DNA from: Solenopsis invicta
Lineage: Eukaryota > Arthropoda > Insecta > Hymenoptera > Formicidae
NCBI RefSeq assembly: GCF_016802725.1
Contig: NC_052667.1
Span: 27,163,346-27,227,345, forward strand
DNA: 64,000 nucleotides
Reading direction: 5' to 3'
In this document: positions 26,301 through 39,890 of the stretch, piece by piece
Layout of the letters: every line of letters begins with the position of its first letter
How positions within the stretch are numbered: the first letter of the stretch is position 1
The notes under the pieces: generated by a model
Database searches by the model: none
What the model was told of the DNA's origin: nothing
Seen by the model: only the letters and a program-made list of their open reading frames with translations
Program-made: the position numbers and the translations under genes

Positions 26301-28742
26301 AATTCGTGCGGCTCATTTATTGAAACATTTATCGAGCGTCATAGCTATAACGTCGACAATGACAGAAAATGCAATTAACTTTAGTACGTCACGCCTATCC
26401 TCCTTTTTATTTTTTTTCCTCATGCACGATCATCGCGATCATCGCCACGCCGCTTTGTTATGGCTACAATTGCTGTTATTTACGCGTATTAGTTTGCTCC
26501 TCTAACAGTGTGATTTTAATGACCGTAATACGAATTGTAAAGATCAAATTTAGAATTTTTATACATATATTCTGTAATTCAGGTTAATGTATTGTTCATG
26601 CGTTTTCACGAGAACACGAACTACAAAATGAGTTTTCGTACGTTAATACCGCAAGCTGAAGGAAGAGCTTAATTTTTTCGGATTGACAGCATTATGAGAT
26701 TATCCTCCGTCTCTGACTCCTTTTCTGTAATATACCTGTAGGGATAATGCATCTCTCGAGGTGCATATGCTTTCATATAAGTTAAAAGGATATCCTTTCT
26801 CTTTAAAATAAAATTAAATGTTGTTTATATTTTTACAACAATAGTTTTATAACTAAAATATAAGGTTTTTTTGACAAAATGATCCATATTATATAATTCA
26901 CGTGTGTTAAATAAGCAATTTTCTAAAATAAATAACAGTGTAATATTCCAATCTCATCGTTTCTTACACAAAAACTTATGATCTCTCAATCTCAAAAAAT
27001 ATTCTCTTAATTTCAATATTTTTACAATCAAAATATAAATAAGTAGAATGTGAGATTAATTTACAAAATTTACAAGTATAAAATTATCACGTAACCGCAA
27101 TAATTTTACATTAATTTATTTACTACAACACATTACGTAAACGGTTTTTTACAAAAATATTCGTAGCGTTTTCATTGTTAAATTTTTCGATAACTGTGGT
27201 AAGCCGAAGGCGGCCATGGATCGAGAGATCGAGCGGTCAATGGAGACATGCGGTCTTATTCCGTTGAATGCCAGAACATGAACATGGTCGTGGCACAGGA
27301 AGAAGGCAGGGGCACATCCGTATCGTGGTCAGAACCCGTGACCCCCCGATACGTACATACACGTGTAAACGTACGCTCGTTCGTCCGCACGGCACACACG
27401 CGAGCCGCGGCTTTGCCGAGGATTATCCCCCGCCCTACGTTGCCCTCGGTTTTCATTGTGAGATCGCGAAACGTCGGGTATATACGCGTCGGATCTGAAT
27501 TTGGTGCGCGATTTTTGATGCGGAGAATCGGAGTCTAAATCCGAGCGAGTGCCCGCGCTGCGTTTAAAAGGATAATTATTTCCTTCCCAAGCGATCATAC
27601 GTCTGATAAATAACGTGTTTCTCTTTTCGATGCCGTATAGATTACGCGAATGTATGCCTATCTAAAGTGTATAAATGTATTTGCTCTATATTTTTTTCAT
27701 TGTAGCTTGAAGCAATGAGTTTCAGAAAGTTTTAAGGCAAGGATACTCCGCGTGCGAGAAGATGAAGATTTCCGTTCGAATCTATCGGACTTTTTTATGC
27801 ATTTTCTCGCACGTTCGCGGTTTTATTATTTTTTAAACGATTGCGCGATGTACGAACGACGCCTCGTTTACTTATTTTAACTACTGGAATAATCGCGCGT
27901 TTCACGTGTAGTGGCCAGCCGCTTTGAGATGCGAAAGAATGTGCCAAATTGATGACGAGGAATTAAGCGGACTGAAAGCGCGTCCAGAGTGAGAAAGAGA
28001 GAGAGGGGTGCAAGAAGCGATAGGGTGGCCAATTGGCTGTGTAATGTCAGAAAGGGGTTGCTTCTCGCCCCTCGTATCCGCTGACACCGAGTATAGACGC
28101 TGCGTTATTTTTATAAGTTCGGCAGACCGAACGCCGAAAAACGATGCTGGCACGCTAATCCACGACGTAAACCATTTTATCGGAATTTTATATTCCTTGT
28201 CAAATTAAGGTCACATATTTTCAATGTGTATGGCTGTAATTTTTTTATTGATCTACCATATATTGTAATAAATATATTTTTCTCAATTTTTCGACATACA
28301 AAAGAAGATTGCAAATTATTCAAAGAATCGATAAGTCGGTCCTCTAGAAAAATTACTTCAATCAAGCTTTAATCTTATTAATTTACTAATAATTTAATAA
28401 AGAGTTTGTCTGAAAAGAAAACTAAACTGTAAATTAAATTAGTGCTAGTTCTACTTTTTCTTCTGTCTCTATTATATTTAGCGTTGAAAAGAAAAATATT
28501 CTTTTTTATATTGCACTTCCATGTTTTCTCAATCAATATTCTTATTCTTAAAAAGATGTAACATTTTTCTTATAAATTCTTGAAATATTGCTGACATATA
28601 TATATATATTTTTTTTTTTCTTTTTTCAATTTTATGACGAATTTTATCTACTTTTCCAATTTGAGAAAAGATATTATGATCTTGTGCCTGATTGATAACG
28701 TCATGTGCAATGTGTCGTTCAGAAACAAAAATAAAAGATCAC

Positions 28743-28884
28743 CTGTACTTGATCCGTCTTCGTGTTAGCAGCCATCCATGCCTCTACAAAGGTGTCCATT
28801 GCGCTCTGAAAATCCATTCCCTCCTGGGGCCTCAATAATTCTCCTGGGCCTCGGAAGTCGCCGCCATTCGTGACATATCGCGTT
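28743..28884 (-). CDS. Candidate internal or alternative first exon of the large minus-strand gene
   Basis: Read on the minus strand, the frame gives TRYVTNGGDFRGPGELL, then RPQEG, then MDFQSAMDTFVEAWMAANTK and TDQVQ, ending at donor CAG/GTGATC. The donor phase is 0 and joins exactly to the exon at 21144. A TTGAG acceptor before 28884 would take the two-base overhang of the 48.6 kb exon and keep the frame open. Its pyrimidine tract is poor, so the alternative is a first exon transcribed from the CpG-rich block at 29.4-30.3 kb with translation from the ATG at 28817 (context GGGAATGG). A stop lies in frame at 28904-28902. The helical EAWMAA segment looks like a real protein, but I do not recognise it. 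Confidence 0.55.
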
Positions 28885-29554
28885 CTCAAATTCTCACAAA
28901 CTCATAACGCTATTATTTTTTAGCCCTGGCACTTATCAATTAGCAAGTCAAATAGACGTTGAGAAATCTCTAAGCTGAATATCGGTTTTTTTCTGTCGTC
29001 ACATCGAACACCCGTATCTACGATAAATATTTGATGTTCGCGTGCGAATAAACATAAAATTTGTTTACGATCGAAATCACAGACGTATTGAGACGTGCAT
29101 GAAATGTCCGCTTATTTACGCAGAGAGTTCTTACTGTTACGAGTTCTTACTATCTAACTATGTTAACGATTAACGCGTGGGGTGATCATTTTTTTTTTTC
29201 CTATACCGAGACGACTTACGCACCTACGATCACTATTAACTGCTCTAAGTTCTATTTTGGTATTAGCATGAAATCTTAAATATACGATTAAACTGCGCGT
29301 ATCTCTGACTAGACTGCGGAAAATCACACACGTGCTCGCAACTCATTACGATAAGTATTGTCCCGGAGTAAAATCGGAGTAAATAGAGCGATCTATAGTT
29401 TCGTCCCGTTTCCCGATCACCAATCGGCACGTCTATTTAGAGCGTCACGTACACAATTCTGAACGATGGGCGATATCGATCGGAGTCTCTTGATTATCGG
29501 CCACAAGATCAGTCAACGTTGCCCAATGATCTCCCTGTGAGAAGGTCGCGAGAC

Positions 29555-29574
29555 GAGGCGAGGCGAGGCGAGGC
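29555..29574. repeat. (GAGGC)4 minisatellite
   Basis: Four exact five-base units in the CpG-rich block. Confidence 0.9.
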
Positions 29575-29962
29575 ACTGTTTTGGTGCGCGTGGATCGTCA
29601 CCAATCATCCGCACCGAACATGTGCGTGCTCCGAAAACTCGATCCCTTTGAACGTTTCTCTTCGGAGCGGCTCGTGATTGCGATCACGAGCTCTCACGTC
29701 ATCGTTCCATCTCCTTCCTATGCCGTGTATATCGGACCTCTGGAAATCGCGTGCGATCGCCAAGCACCAACGGTATGTCATTCGCGCTGCCGAGAACGAG
29801 CGCACGGTCCGCGAGGACAACACACGTTCGCAGGGAACGGCGTTCGAGCCGCGACTGTGCGCGTCGAGGCGTCGCGGCGCTCGATCTGCTGCCCCTACGA
29901 CGCCCTACCCGCGAGCGCGCCGTCAGTATCAACCCCACCACCCGGTCGTATCGCCGCTGCCG

Positions 29963-30012
29963 CCACTGCCACCACCACCGCCACCACCACCATCACCATC
30001 ACCACCACCTCC
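29963..30012. repeat. CCA/CAT-rich trinucleotide tract
   Basis: Imperfect CCA, CCG and CAT triplets; it yields a run of histidines or prolines in spurious frames. Confidence 0.85.
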
Positions 30013-30655
30013 ATCGCCCACCGCGATACCGTCGTCTCGCGTCTACCGATATCGCGGCCGAGTGCCTCCTCTGGTCCTCACTCGGCTGCTGGTTCACCCT
30101 CTCGCTCGCCGACTCCTCGCCGGAACCCACCTTCGTCATACCCCGCAACAGCCCGAGATCCCGCCGTCTCGTTCCCGCTACCTCTTATCCTCCCCCTAGA
30201 TTTCGCAGTTCGCTATAGCGAAGCTTCCTCGCTCCGGATAAGGCGTCGTCCCTCTCGCGCTTTACCGCCTCCTTCTCGTTCGTCTTTGTCCGTCGCGTTA
30301 AGTTTCTTCCTTCCCGATCACATTTTCATCTGTTTTTACGCCTTTTAATCGCGTCGAGCTAATATTACAATTGTGCAACGCGCTATTAACTGATGAAATT
30401 TCAACCTAAAATCCATTAGCAAAATTGCAAATTCCCTTGAAATCTATGAAATTTTTTCTATTTTTTTTTTTCAACTTCTCTTTCACGTTTGTCAATGACG
30501 AATCTTTATAGTCGCTTATCTCAATTAGTTTTGAATCTCGTATTTTTTCCTATCGTTGATCTGTTTTCTCAATAATTTTGTCTTTTTATATTTATCAAAA
30601 TACTTTTTTGTTTCAAACTACCAGTTCTCTTTCTTCAATCAACTTCTTGCTCATA

Positions 30656-30657
<2 letters not shown>

Positions 30658-30708
<51 letters not shown>

Positions 30709-30712
30709 ATAT
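30658..30712. repeat. (TA)n followed by (GT)n compound microsatellite
   Basis: About 43 bases of pure TA, then GTGTGTGTATAT. Confidence 0.95.
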
Positions 30713-31403
30713 TTCTTTTTTCTTCATGAAAGATTCACTTTTTTATCCCGTACCCATCTTACCCTCTTTCTTTCGAAATCTTTCTCTGTCGAATTCAATT
30801 CTCGCCCATCCTTTTTCTCTGCACACTCTAACCAAGATCCGTTCCGGGTTATGTCTAAAGATAATATGCACGCACACGTATCCACCTGTGCGACGTGTTC
30901 TCTGTGAGAGACTCGCGACTATCGATGACCGAGCTTACGTGCAGAAAAATAAAACGAGGTCATATCTACGCCACCGCATTTATTTTTTTGCGATCGTAGT
31001 CGGAGGCAATAAAACAAGTTTTGTGTCAGCGACAATTTATATAAAACATAGCTTTCGAATGAGTTTTATTTAAAAACTTTTTAATTCAAACTATTGAAAC
31101 TTGAAATAGTAACTATATCGAATAAGAGTGTTCAATGATAATCTTCAAAATATCAAATTGTACGGCACATATTGATGAATTACTTGAGCCATTAATTTAT
31201 ATTTTTCATTTAAAGCCTCAAGTTTTTCGTTGATATACTTTCCGGTTAATCCCAGTGTGTGTTCTGATAGCGGTTATGTGTGACGTATCTACGATAATTG
31301 TAGAAAAAGTGTATAAAAGTGCATAACAATAACTAAATAAATACGCAATAATAAATGATTAAATATGACGTTTAAAAGATCGATGCGTATAATTCCATTC
31401 GAT

Positions 31404-31433
31404 AAGAAGCAACAGATGAAGAAGCAACAGATG
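31404..31433. repeat. 15-base perfect tandem duplication
   Basis: AAGAAGCAACAGATG occurs twice in direct succession. Confidence 0.9.
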
Positions 31434-31965
31434 CGTATTCGGATTAGAAATTGATTCGATAGAATCATTCTTGACCTTCAAAATAACAATGATCAAGATC
31501 CGATACATCGAAATCTCATCCTTTGATAAGCAAGCAGATTAAAAAGCTAATATTAAAAAACTTATATCTCCTCATATCCGTTGGGTCCAAAATACGATTC
31601 GTGATTTGAGTAACTTTAAGAAAACGTTAAAAAAATATATATATTGAGAAAACAACACTACATTAAACAAGTAAAGTAAATATAAGACAATAATATAAAA
31701 CTTGATACAAAAATATAGAACAAAAGATATAGCACAAAGAGAACTCATAAATATACGCATTCGTCAGTAGAGATTAAAAAAAAATTCTAAATTTTATTTT
31801 ATAATTTTTTTTCTTTTGTTTGTTTTATCTGATATTAAAGCGGAAGTGATTTTAGATTAAGGCAGCGGTAATTAATAGAGAAGCAGCTTTCCATCGATAT
31901 GTCAACCACGGTTCTCTTCGTGCGACTAAAATGGATCGTTCGAAACTGCGAGCCTCAAAGGAAAT

Positions 31966-31997
31966 GCACACACACACATACACACACATACACACAC
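31966..31997. repeat. CA microsatellite with TA interruptions
   Basis: CACACA blocks separated by CATA, running into CGTACGTGTG. Confidence 0.9.
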
Positions 31998-34900
31998 GTA
32001 CGTGTGCATACTTGCTCGCAGATTCCTACAAACGTCGTCGTCGGATTAGACAATCTCTGAGAATTAATTTCCATAGACGACGAAAATAGTATCGTTACTG
32101 ATTCTATCCGCGAATTTTCGGTGCTTCGCGAGCGTCGTCCTTTCCGATTACATCCTTCCGCGTTTGCGTATGTCACACACGCTCTCGTAATGCACGTATA
32201 CGGCTTCCCCTTACCCCTCACTGGATACGAAACAGCACGGTGTTGACGTGACTCCAAGATACGAGCTCAATATTATCGTCTGATAATCCGTTGGAATTAG
32301 GTGAGTTCGCAATTCAACCTGACCGTTTTATCGCCGGGATTAACGATGAAATGAAGTATTTGTGGTGTAACCGAGGGATATCTATGAGGATCGGCAGATA
32401 ATACGGCGGTTACGTAACCAGTGGCAAAGTTTATCCGATAACTTTTTATCGGCAATGCGTTACCTAATCTACCGCCGCGACGAAAATCGGTTCGACTGGA
32501 TACGTTTCTGTTTTTTTTTTTTTTTCTTTTCAAACATTTAATGAAAGCAACATAGTTATATTATAAACTATTATATTCGGTGTCTGGTAATCACACTAAC
32601 AATGTCCCAAGCAAATAACTTTGCCGATACAATTTTTTGTCATTTACAAAGAACGAATTTACGAGTTCTTTTATACCTTCAGTTAAATCGAGAGCTAAAA
32701 CAGTCGAATAAAATCGATCTCGCGTTATCCACGTTGATTTAACAAAATAAAAAAGTGCGAACTATTACAGCGTATACGGTTTAATTTCGGCTTCAATAAC
32801 GTCCGACTGGTATGTTGGATAATCCTGGGATTAAAGCGAGTGCTCGAAAGATAATGCCTTATTCATCTGCCATGTGTCGATCGATATTGCTTTTACGCAA
32901 CAGAAAGGCTACGTTAATTTTTTTTCCTGTAGAAATTATTTCATTACGATTGGCACAACACAGAAAATAGTTTACTGGTGTCATGATAGTGCACGCTAAA
33001 CAAAACCGCGATGGAAGTTTGGAATAACGCAGACAACATTTTAATTAAGCAATTTATAATTAAGACTTTCAAATCTTTCAATTCGTTTAATCAGATCCCG
33101 CATTCAATTAAAATGCTTTTGTTTTTATAAAACAGTTCGTCGTTTAAAACTTGTCGGTGACATACTTTGGAATTATATCCGTTTTTCAAATACTTATCTT
33201 TTTATTTCATTCATTTACGTTTTTTTTTTTTTATATTTTATTATTCATTCTTTGAACACGTATTCGCTATGACGCATGTCTGTCGTGCGTGTTTCCGTGC
33301 GTACGACCGAAAATCGTGGTGTAAATCTCCAAGACAAATTTGTCTCGACAGACTAAGAGTCTAGTGAGATTTCGTTCGCCTTACAGCATTTTACACTCGC
33401 CACATCCGAGCGCTCTATTTCGCGAGGATAGACGGTAACCAGACGCGTCACAAAAGCATCTGCATCTTATCCTATAGTTACGTCTTAATCCGTTCTGATC
33501 CATTCTGCTACAACTCGAGTTCGATTGAATATTGCATCATAGCTCTTAACATTTTGTTTGAATTCATCTAAGATTTTGCAAACGTATTATTAAAATAAAA
33601 TGTAAAGATTATTCCTTTCATTCATTCTTTTTTTTATTACGTATTTACGTACGACTATTAAATGTAAATGCAAAGATAGAATAATAATGATTAGCCATAT
33701 ACATTTCCTGTTAACAAAGTTCTTCATTTCTAGGATTAAACGAGTCCCGAGAATACGATTTATTGCTATCTGTGCATAGCAAGCGCTTCGTAAATTACTC
33801 ATTCCCGGTGAACGTTACTGGTCAATGTACCTGGCATATAATCCCGCATCGCTGATTACGAGTACGCCGAAGCCAATAAAGCATCGTAATCAAAAGCTTC
33901 GTCTCAAACTTCCCCGTCGCAGTCGTCCGGTGCGCGGTGGTGCATTCTTCGTTTCGCCAACGGAACCGGCGTCAGCTATTCCTCTAACGTACACCAGACA
34001 CACACGCGTACGCACACGTACACGCGCGCCCGCGCTCGCGTACCAGCCGCTTCCGAGGGAGAGAAAGACGACGGGGGTGGAAACACGACAGTGGGGTAAC
34101 GATTGCATCCGCGGATGGCTCTGATGCAATCTGTGTGCAAAGCGGTCTAAAGTTGCAACTCCTACGACGGAGGGCTATGGGTGGGTACGTCGCGGGTACG
34201 AACAGGGAGAAGGGAAGAAGAAACAGAGAGAGAGAGAGCGCGCAGGGGGACAAAGGGGGTTCAAGGGGGGTTTGGAACCGCGAGTGGAAGAAGGACCGCG
34301 CGCCCTAGGCGCGCGTCTCGGGACGAGAGGGCTGCGCGGGGGTTAACGTTATCGGGCGCGGTGGCCCTTGGCAGGGTGGTTTGCCAGGGTCGACAAAGCA
34401 CCGGATGGTAAAGCCCTGTTCCCTGGGCGTGCACCCACGAGCTTGCGGGCGGAGCTTGAACGGCACGCCTACCACGGAGCTTTCGTGTCGAACCACGAAG
34501 ACCGGCGCGCGTTCGTCCTACGTCCAGGACGGCGTATCCCCACTTTGAATGTCCCCTCGTCTCTCGGGCTCTCTCTCTTTCCATCCGGAGCTTTTTCGAG
34601 GTAAGGACGAGCCTCGCCACCTTACGACGGGCACACGGACAGCTCACATTTCCGCGTACGCGTTTATCCGAGGTGTGGGAGGTGGACTGGGGGGAAAGGA
34701 GAGGGAGAGAACGCTCAGAAGAGACGGCCAAGGCGGGCTGGCTCGCTACGAGAAAAGCCGGGTTTTCTCCGAGAGGGGCGATAAAGGAGAACAGCGGGTG
34801 GGAGGACTAAGAAGCGCAGGAGAGGAGACAACTAAGGCGAGAGTAACGTATGCCCGGAGCTAATTTGCCGGAGCTTACCCGGGAAATTACGAGCATCCCA

Positions 34901-37500
34901 CGCGATGCATCCGAATATCCTCGCCGTCCGATGGACGGCCCTGCTGATACTCGGCTAGAATTAAAGGAAGCCCGGACTTGAAACTGTAACGACTTTTCAT
35001 GCGGAGGAACGCTCGTCTTTAAGAAAACTTGCATTTCCAATGCACCTATGTATATCGACCGCTGCATACAAATTTGTTGCAGCTTCGCACCTGGATATTT
35101 CAAATACAACTTGCTTTCCAAATTTGAAAAGAAATTTTTCGGGAATTTGTGGAGGTTAAAAATGTTAATAACTGAAAATAGTAATTGAACCATATGTAAA
35201 CGCTTGTAAGATATCTTGCGTTTTAACATTTTAAGTAATTTTATTTATGTTAAATTTCAATATTTTACTGATTATAAAAAGTGTACGTCTACCTATCGCG
35301 TACCTCTGTGTACTGTGATATTTGCCACTATAAAAATATATTTACTCCTCAGGAAAATAATGCGCGTCACTGCACAGGAAATACCTCATGATGCTTTCTA
35401 TAGTGGTATTAAGAATGTCACGTTCATACTTTACTGGGAGACATCCTAAAACTTCATATAACCATTAAAAAATTAAGAGATCCGAAATCATGTTTGTACT
35501 GATTATCACGCTGTGATTATTATAAATCATTGTAAAAATCAGTAAGATTAATTGGATTTCTTATCAATGAAATTTGCCATTTTAAATTTGTTGTCCCTGT
35601 TTTATTTTTGTTATCTTCTTTCACATTCAAAATTTGTATAAATTTAATCATTTGTCACAATTTCTCCTAATATACATTAGAATAAAAAGTATTAATTATA
35701 AGAATGTAACTACGTCTTTATAAATAGATAGATCGATTGTATCCCGTAAATCCGTGGAGATAAGCTACTGATAATGAGATAAAATAAAATTTGTATCAAA
35801 ATAATATAATCTTCTAATCTCATCTTCAATATTTTATATATTTTTTTACTCTCAATGTGTCCAGGAATATTGTTAAATAAAAAGTATAAATTATAAATAT
35901 AACAGACTAACATAATAAGACTAATATAATATATAAAATTACGCGTACATTTACTTATATAAGATACAGATAAAATAAGATATAAAATATTGAGCAGCTT
36001 AAATAATTTACAATGCGATTATTTATTCTGCAATTCATACACACTCGCGCTTTTATTTCGTTCGATTGATTAGCGAGGCTCACAATAAAATAAACTTTCT
36101 TTCCGAATTTCAATTTTATGGCCCGACGGCGCCCTACTACAAGCTCGCAATAATAAGCGCAATGATAAAGAGGCATTTCGTACGAACCACTGGTAAGATA
36201 TTATGTACTCTAGTCTGTCGAGGTACGGCCGCGATATCTGTCGCGCCGAATCTGCGCCGAGCATGTGGTCTCGCGGCGTTAAGATACAAATTGAAAACCA
36301 TTTAGCAAATCTCCCCGTCATTCGAAGTGTTAATAAATTCAGGTTTACGAGGGTCGGAGGGTTACGTTATGGATTCGACGCGGCGCGCAACGCGATGCTT
36401 TAACTTGCATAAAAGCGACCTCCTCGCGTATACGCGCGCTATGGAAGGAAATCCCCGCGGAATATTTCGAGGCATCGAAACGGATCTTTTTTATCGCTCG
36501 ATCGAGCGGAAGCTTGCGTGCGGAATATATGGCCGTACAATTTGCTGAACCGAAGGTAACGTGTGCGCGAACGTTAATAAAGACGCGGCGGAGAGAGATG
36601 AAAATTCAAAGTAAGGATACGCGTGTTTTATACATTGCGCCTGTGTTACGTTATTTATACCCCCGCTTGCGAATCAATGAAATCAATGTTCGGTGAAATA
36701 GGAAAAATTCTGATAAAAATGGGAATGTAAAAGTTATACGCAATGTACACTTTTCAATTATTTTTGATTATTTTATAAAATCTAATAGGGTGAAACTAAT
36801 AAAAACTGTGCATTACATTATTTTCTGATTATAAAATCCACCAGACGTGTAATTGTTACACAGTTATTGTATTCTTATTATATTTCTTGATTAGAAAATA
36901 TCATAAAACTGCAACATTAATTTCACACATTTTTCCGGACTTGTGTCCTTAATTTTGCAAATTTACTGATATACGTGAGATGGAAAACAGCAATAAAAAC
37001 GTACACGTTACTTTTGAAAGGAATATTCCGACTTCGTAGGTAAAATGTTTCTGTGAAAAATGCTCGATTATTCACGACAGAAGACAAACGAAATTTACGC
37101 AAATGCTGCCGCATGATGCGCTCTTTCCTGGAAAAGTCGATCAGCTCGCAATCAGCTTTCCAGCCGGCCGGCTGCTTTTCAGCCGGGGCCGCGAGCGATA
37201 TAGAATTTAATACAGAGCTTCAACGTTCAATAAACTCCGACTGCGCCCGCGTACGTGTGTGCTGTACACGTCGCGTCGTGTCACGCTAAATTCTAAACTC
37301 ATCGTACGAGACTTGTACGCCGTAATCCTCCCACTACTGCCTCGGCGCGAGTCCTTTGAGGGTGAAAACGTTACTGGGAGCAAAGGAAGGGCCGGCCGCG
37401 TAAGCGAGACGGAGAAGAAGGCTATCGAGGTACAGTCATAGTTTGCGGGAAATCTGTACATATAATACGCTGTAATAGGAAAGAGGAGATTTCAGTATAA

Positions 37501-37527
37501 GAGGAGGAGGAGGAGGAGGAGGAGGAG
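37501..37527. repeat. (GAG)9 microsatellite
   Basis: Nine GAG units in a purine-rich stretch. Confidence 0.9.
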
Positions 37528-39866
37528 CAGAAGGGGAGGATACCGAACGGGGCCAACGGGGGTGAGCCAGAAGGTAGTGAGCGAAAGAGGTATTATCTGC
37601 ACGATGCGACGGGGACATGTATAAGCGAGCCAAGAGGAGGACGACGAGAGGATAGACGAGCGACTCAAAGGCAAATATGAGGTTTGGAAATTTGGATTAG
37701 GACCTCCGCAGGGAGGAGACGCGCGCGGTGGCTCGTCGATTTCCCTTTTAGAGTCCTCGCGGCGCGGTCGAGCGTGTGCGTGTGTGGACATTGCGAGGTA
37801 AGGCCTTTCCACATGATGACGACCGACATCAAGCTGCTTAGACAACAACCGAGACTCGGGTTAACTCGCGAGGATTGCCCGGATCGTGTATTAGGCTAAC
37901 CGACCGTAAATTGCCGGCGAGACAGATACTCGTTCGGTGAATTTAAAAGATGCCGAATCCGGGAATATTGAATCATAGACTTTCAAATTGTAAACGAGAA
38001 AGTCATTTCCAGAATTTACGTAATAGTCGACTGTAGTAATTACAATTCTCGCTGTTGATATAAATAAACGTAAAGATTCCAATTTGCAGAAACATAGATT
38101 ATCAACAGATACAGGAGATAAGTAAAATAATTAAGTAATAATATCCGAAATTTTATTTCGAAAATTTTAAATGATTAGTCTTTAAAAGAAATATTATCTT
38201 TGTATATATGTTACTGACAAATTTATGACGTTACGATAATAGAAAATATGTATTCTTATAAATTATTCAATTTTTTATCTTATCTAAAAGCAGTATAATG
38301 TAATTTACAATTGTGTAACTAAATGTGGAGCTAAAGTATAAAAGAATATAAAAGATAAGTATTGCATTTAAAAAACTCAATTAATATTTGTAAATAGAAA
38401 AAATTTTCTGCGCAACAAGAGTGTTAAGCTTCGTGTAATTTTTCAATCTAAGGGAAGAAACTCGCGACAAAAGTGTGCAAAGGGCCGAATAAATTGCTTT
38501 AAGAATACTTCCGGGAGAACGTGACGATCGTTTATCTCCGCCACAGAGTAATTCAAATTCGAAAAGATAATGTGTCGGCACTACACCGCAGATATATATA
38601 CCTTCTCGCCCGCTTAGTTACGCAAGTTGAAGCAGCCACCCTCAGTCTTCGCACCCCTTTCAGCCCGCGTGGACGTAAGGCGTTGTAGACGTGGCTTCGC
38701 GTACGCCCCTATACACCACTCGACAGTGGGATGCGTTATATATCACGGAAGAAAACTTCCAGCATAGATAACCTACTTGAGGAGTTAGCCCGCGTACATG
38801 CAAATTTCTGAATTATTATGCCGCGCCGAGTACATTATGCGAGCTACCGCCGCCCACCGCCGCCTCTCTCCAACCCTCTTCTTCCATCCCCGTCTTGCGC
38901 CGGCTCTCGACGAGATGCTGCAGTTATCTGCCCCGCCCGCCTATCCTCGCCAATTGCACTTTGCAATTAATCTCCGATACCGCACGTGCGACAGAATAAG
39001 GAGAGAGAGAGCCAGGGGACCGGCAAACTTCGAGTCGGAAGTTGGCGAACGCGGCTTGCATCATTACTCCTTGAAGTCAATTTCGAAAGAAAATGTCACT
39101 AATCGTGAGAAAAGATCTCTAAATTTAATAAATAAACGATTTAATTTATAAATATCATTTTGTAAAATTACAATTAAAATTATTGTAACGCAGAAAAATT
39201 ATAATAGTTATTTCATACGGTAGGTAGAATAAGCATTAATTTAATGTTAAAGCTACGTTATGTCGACATTTAAATTCATAGACATTTGTAAATTAAGGTG
39301 TAAAATATATTATACAGTGCAATGTATCAATTAGCCGCTCTTGAAGCTACGAACGAAGCTGCTCGATCTACCGTGCTTTGTCCTCAGATGTGAAACTTAA
39401 TTACAATATTATAGAACGATGACGTGGATTGTGAAGAGGGTAAAAATCTGTCCGGTCGGTGCAGAGTTAATCGAATTCACCGGACAGTTTCCGACGTCGT
39501 CGTAATGCAGAAGGGCGTATCGTCGCGATCGACGGTGCATTTGAGAAAAATTTCAACGCGAAGACACGAAGGCACTAAGCAGCTCGGAAGAAAAGACTCT
39601 TCCGCGTCACACTTTCTCCGATTAATTGCGTTAATTGTCTCGAGGCAATATCAGGTGGCAATTAAGGCTGCGACGGCTAATTAAGTTCGAAGCGGAGACA
39701 TCGGTCCGAGCACTAACTCCCACCCTGCTGTAACCCTTCACCCTTTGTCCTTCTATCTACCTACGTGTCGTTCTATCGCTCCCCGCCGCTCGCGATAGCG
39801 CACAAAGCTGCGGACTAACTGAATTTTCTTGAGCAGTCAGGCGTCCATCAAAGATCTTGACGATAG

Positions 39867-39890
39867 AAGGGCCCTCGTAAGGGCCCTCGA
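39867..39890. repeat. 12-base tandem repeat containing the palindrome GGGCCC
   Basis: AAGGGCCCTCGT is followed by AAGGGCCCTCGA and a partial third copy. Confidence 0.85.

Larger units (their letters stand above)
21145..28742 (-). other. Intron between the 28.7 kb and 21.1 kb exons
   Basis: The 7.6 kb separates a phase-0 donor (28742) from a phase-0 acceptor (21145). It holds a CAG/CTG foldback near 22.3 kb and a purine-rich GC block at 23.0-23.4 kb. No exon was seen. Confidence 0.55.
29380..30320 (-). promoter_or_regulatory. CpG-rich block, possible internal promoter
   Basis: A GC- and CpG-rich block lies about 0.5-1.5 kb upstream, in minus-strand sense, of the 28.74 kb exon. It contains GAGGC x4 at 29555-29574 and a CCA-rich tract at 29963-30012. 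Its position would suit an alternative start site for a protein beginning MDFQSAM. This is inference; no core promoter element was identified. Confidence 0.3.

Noticed and set aside
29581..30348. 255-codon open frame on the plus strand
   Set aside because: It lies in a CpG-rich block with a CCA repeat, where stop codons are rare; four other frames are also long there, and the protein is low-complexity with no known motif.
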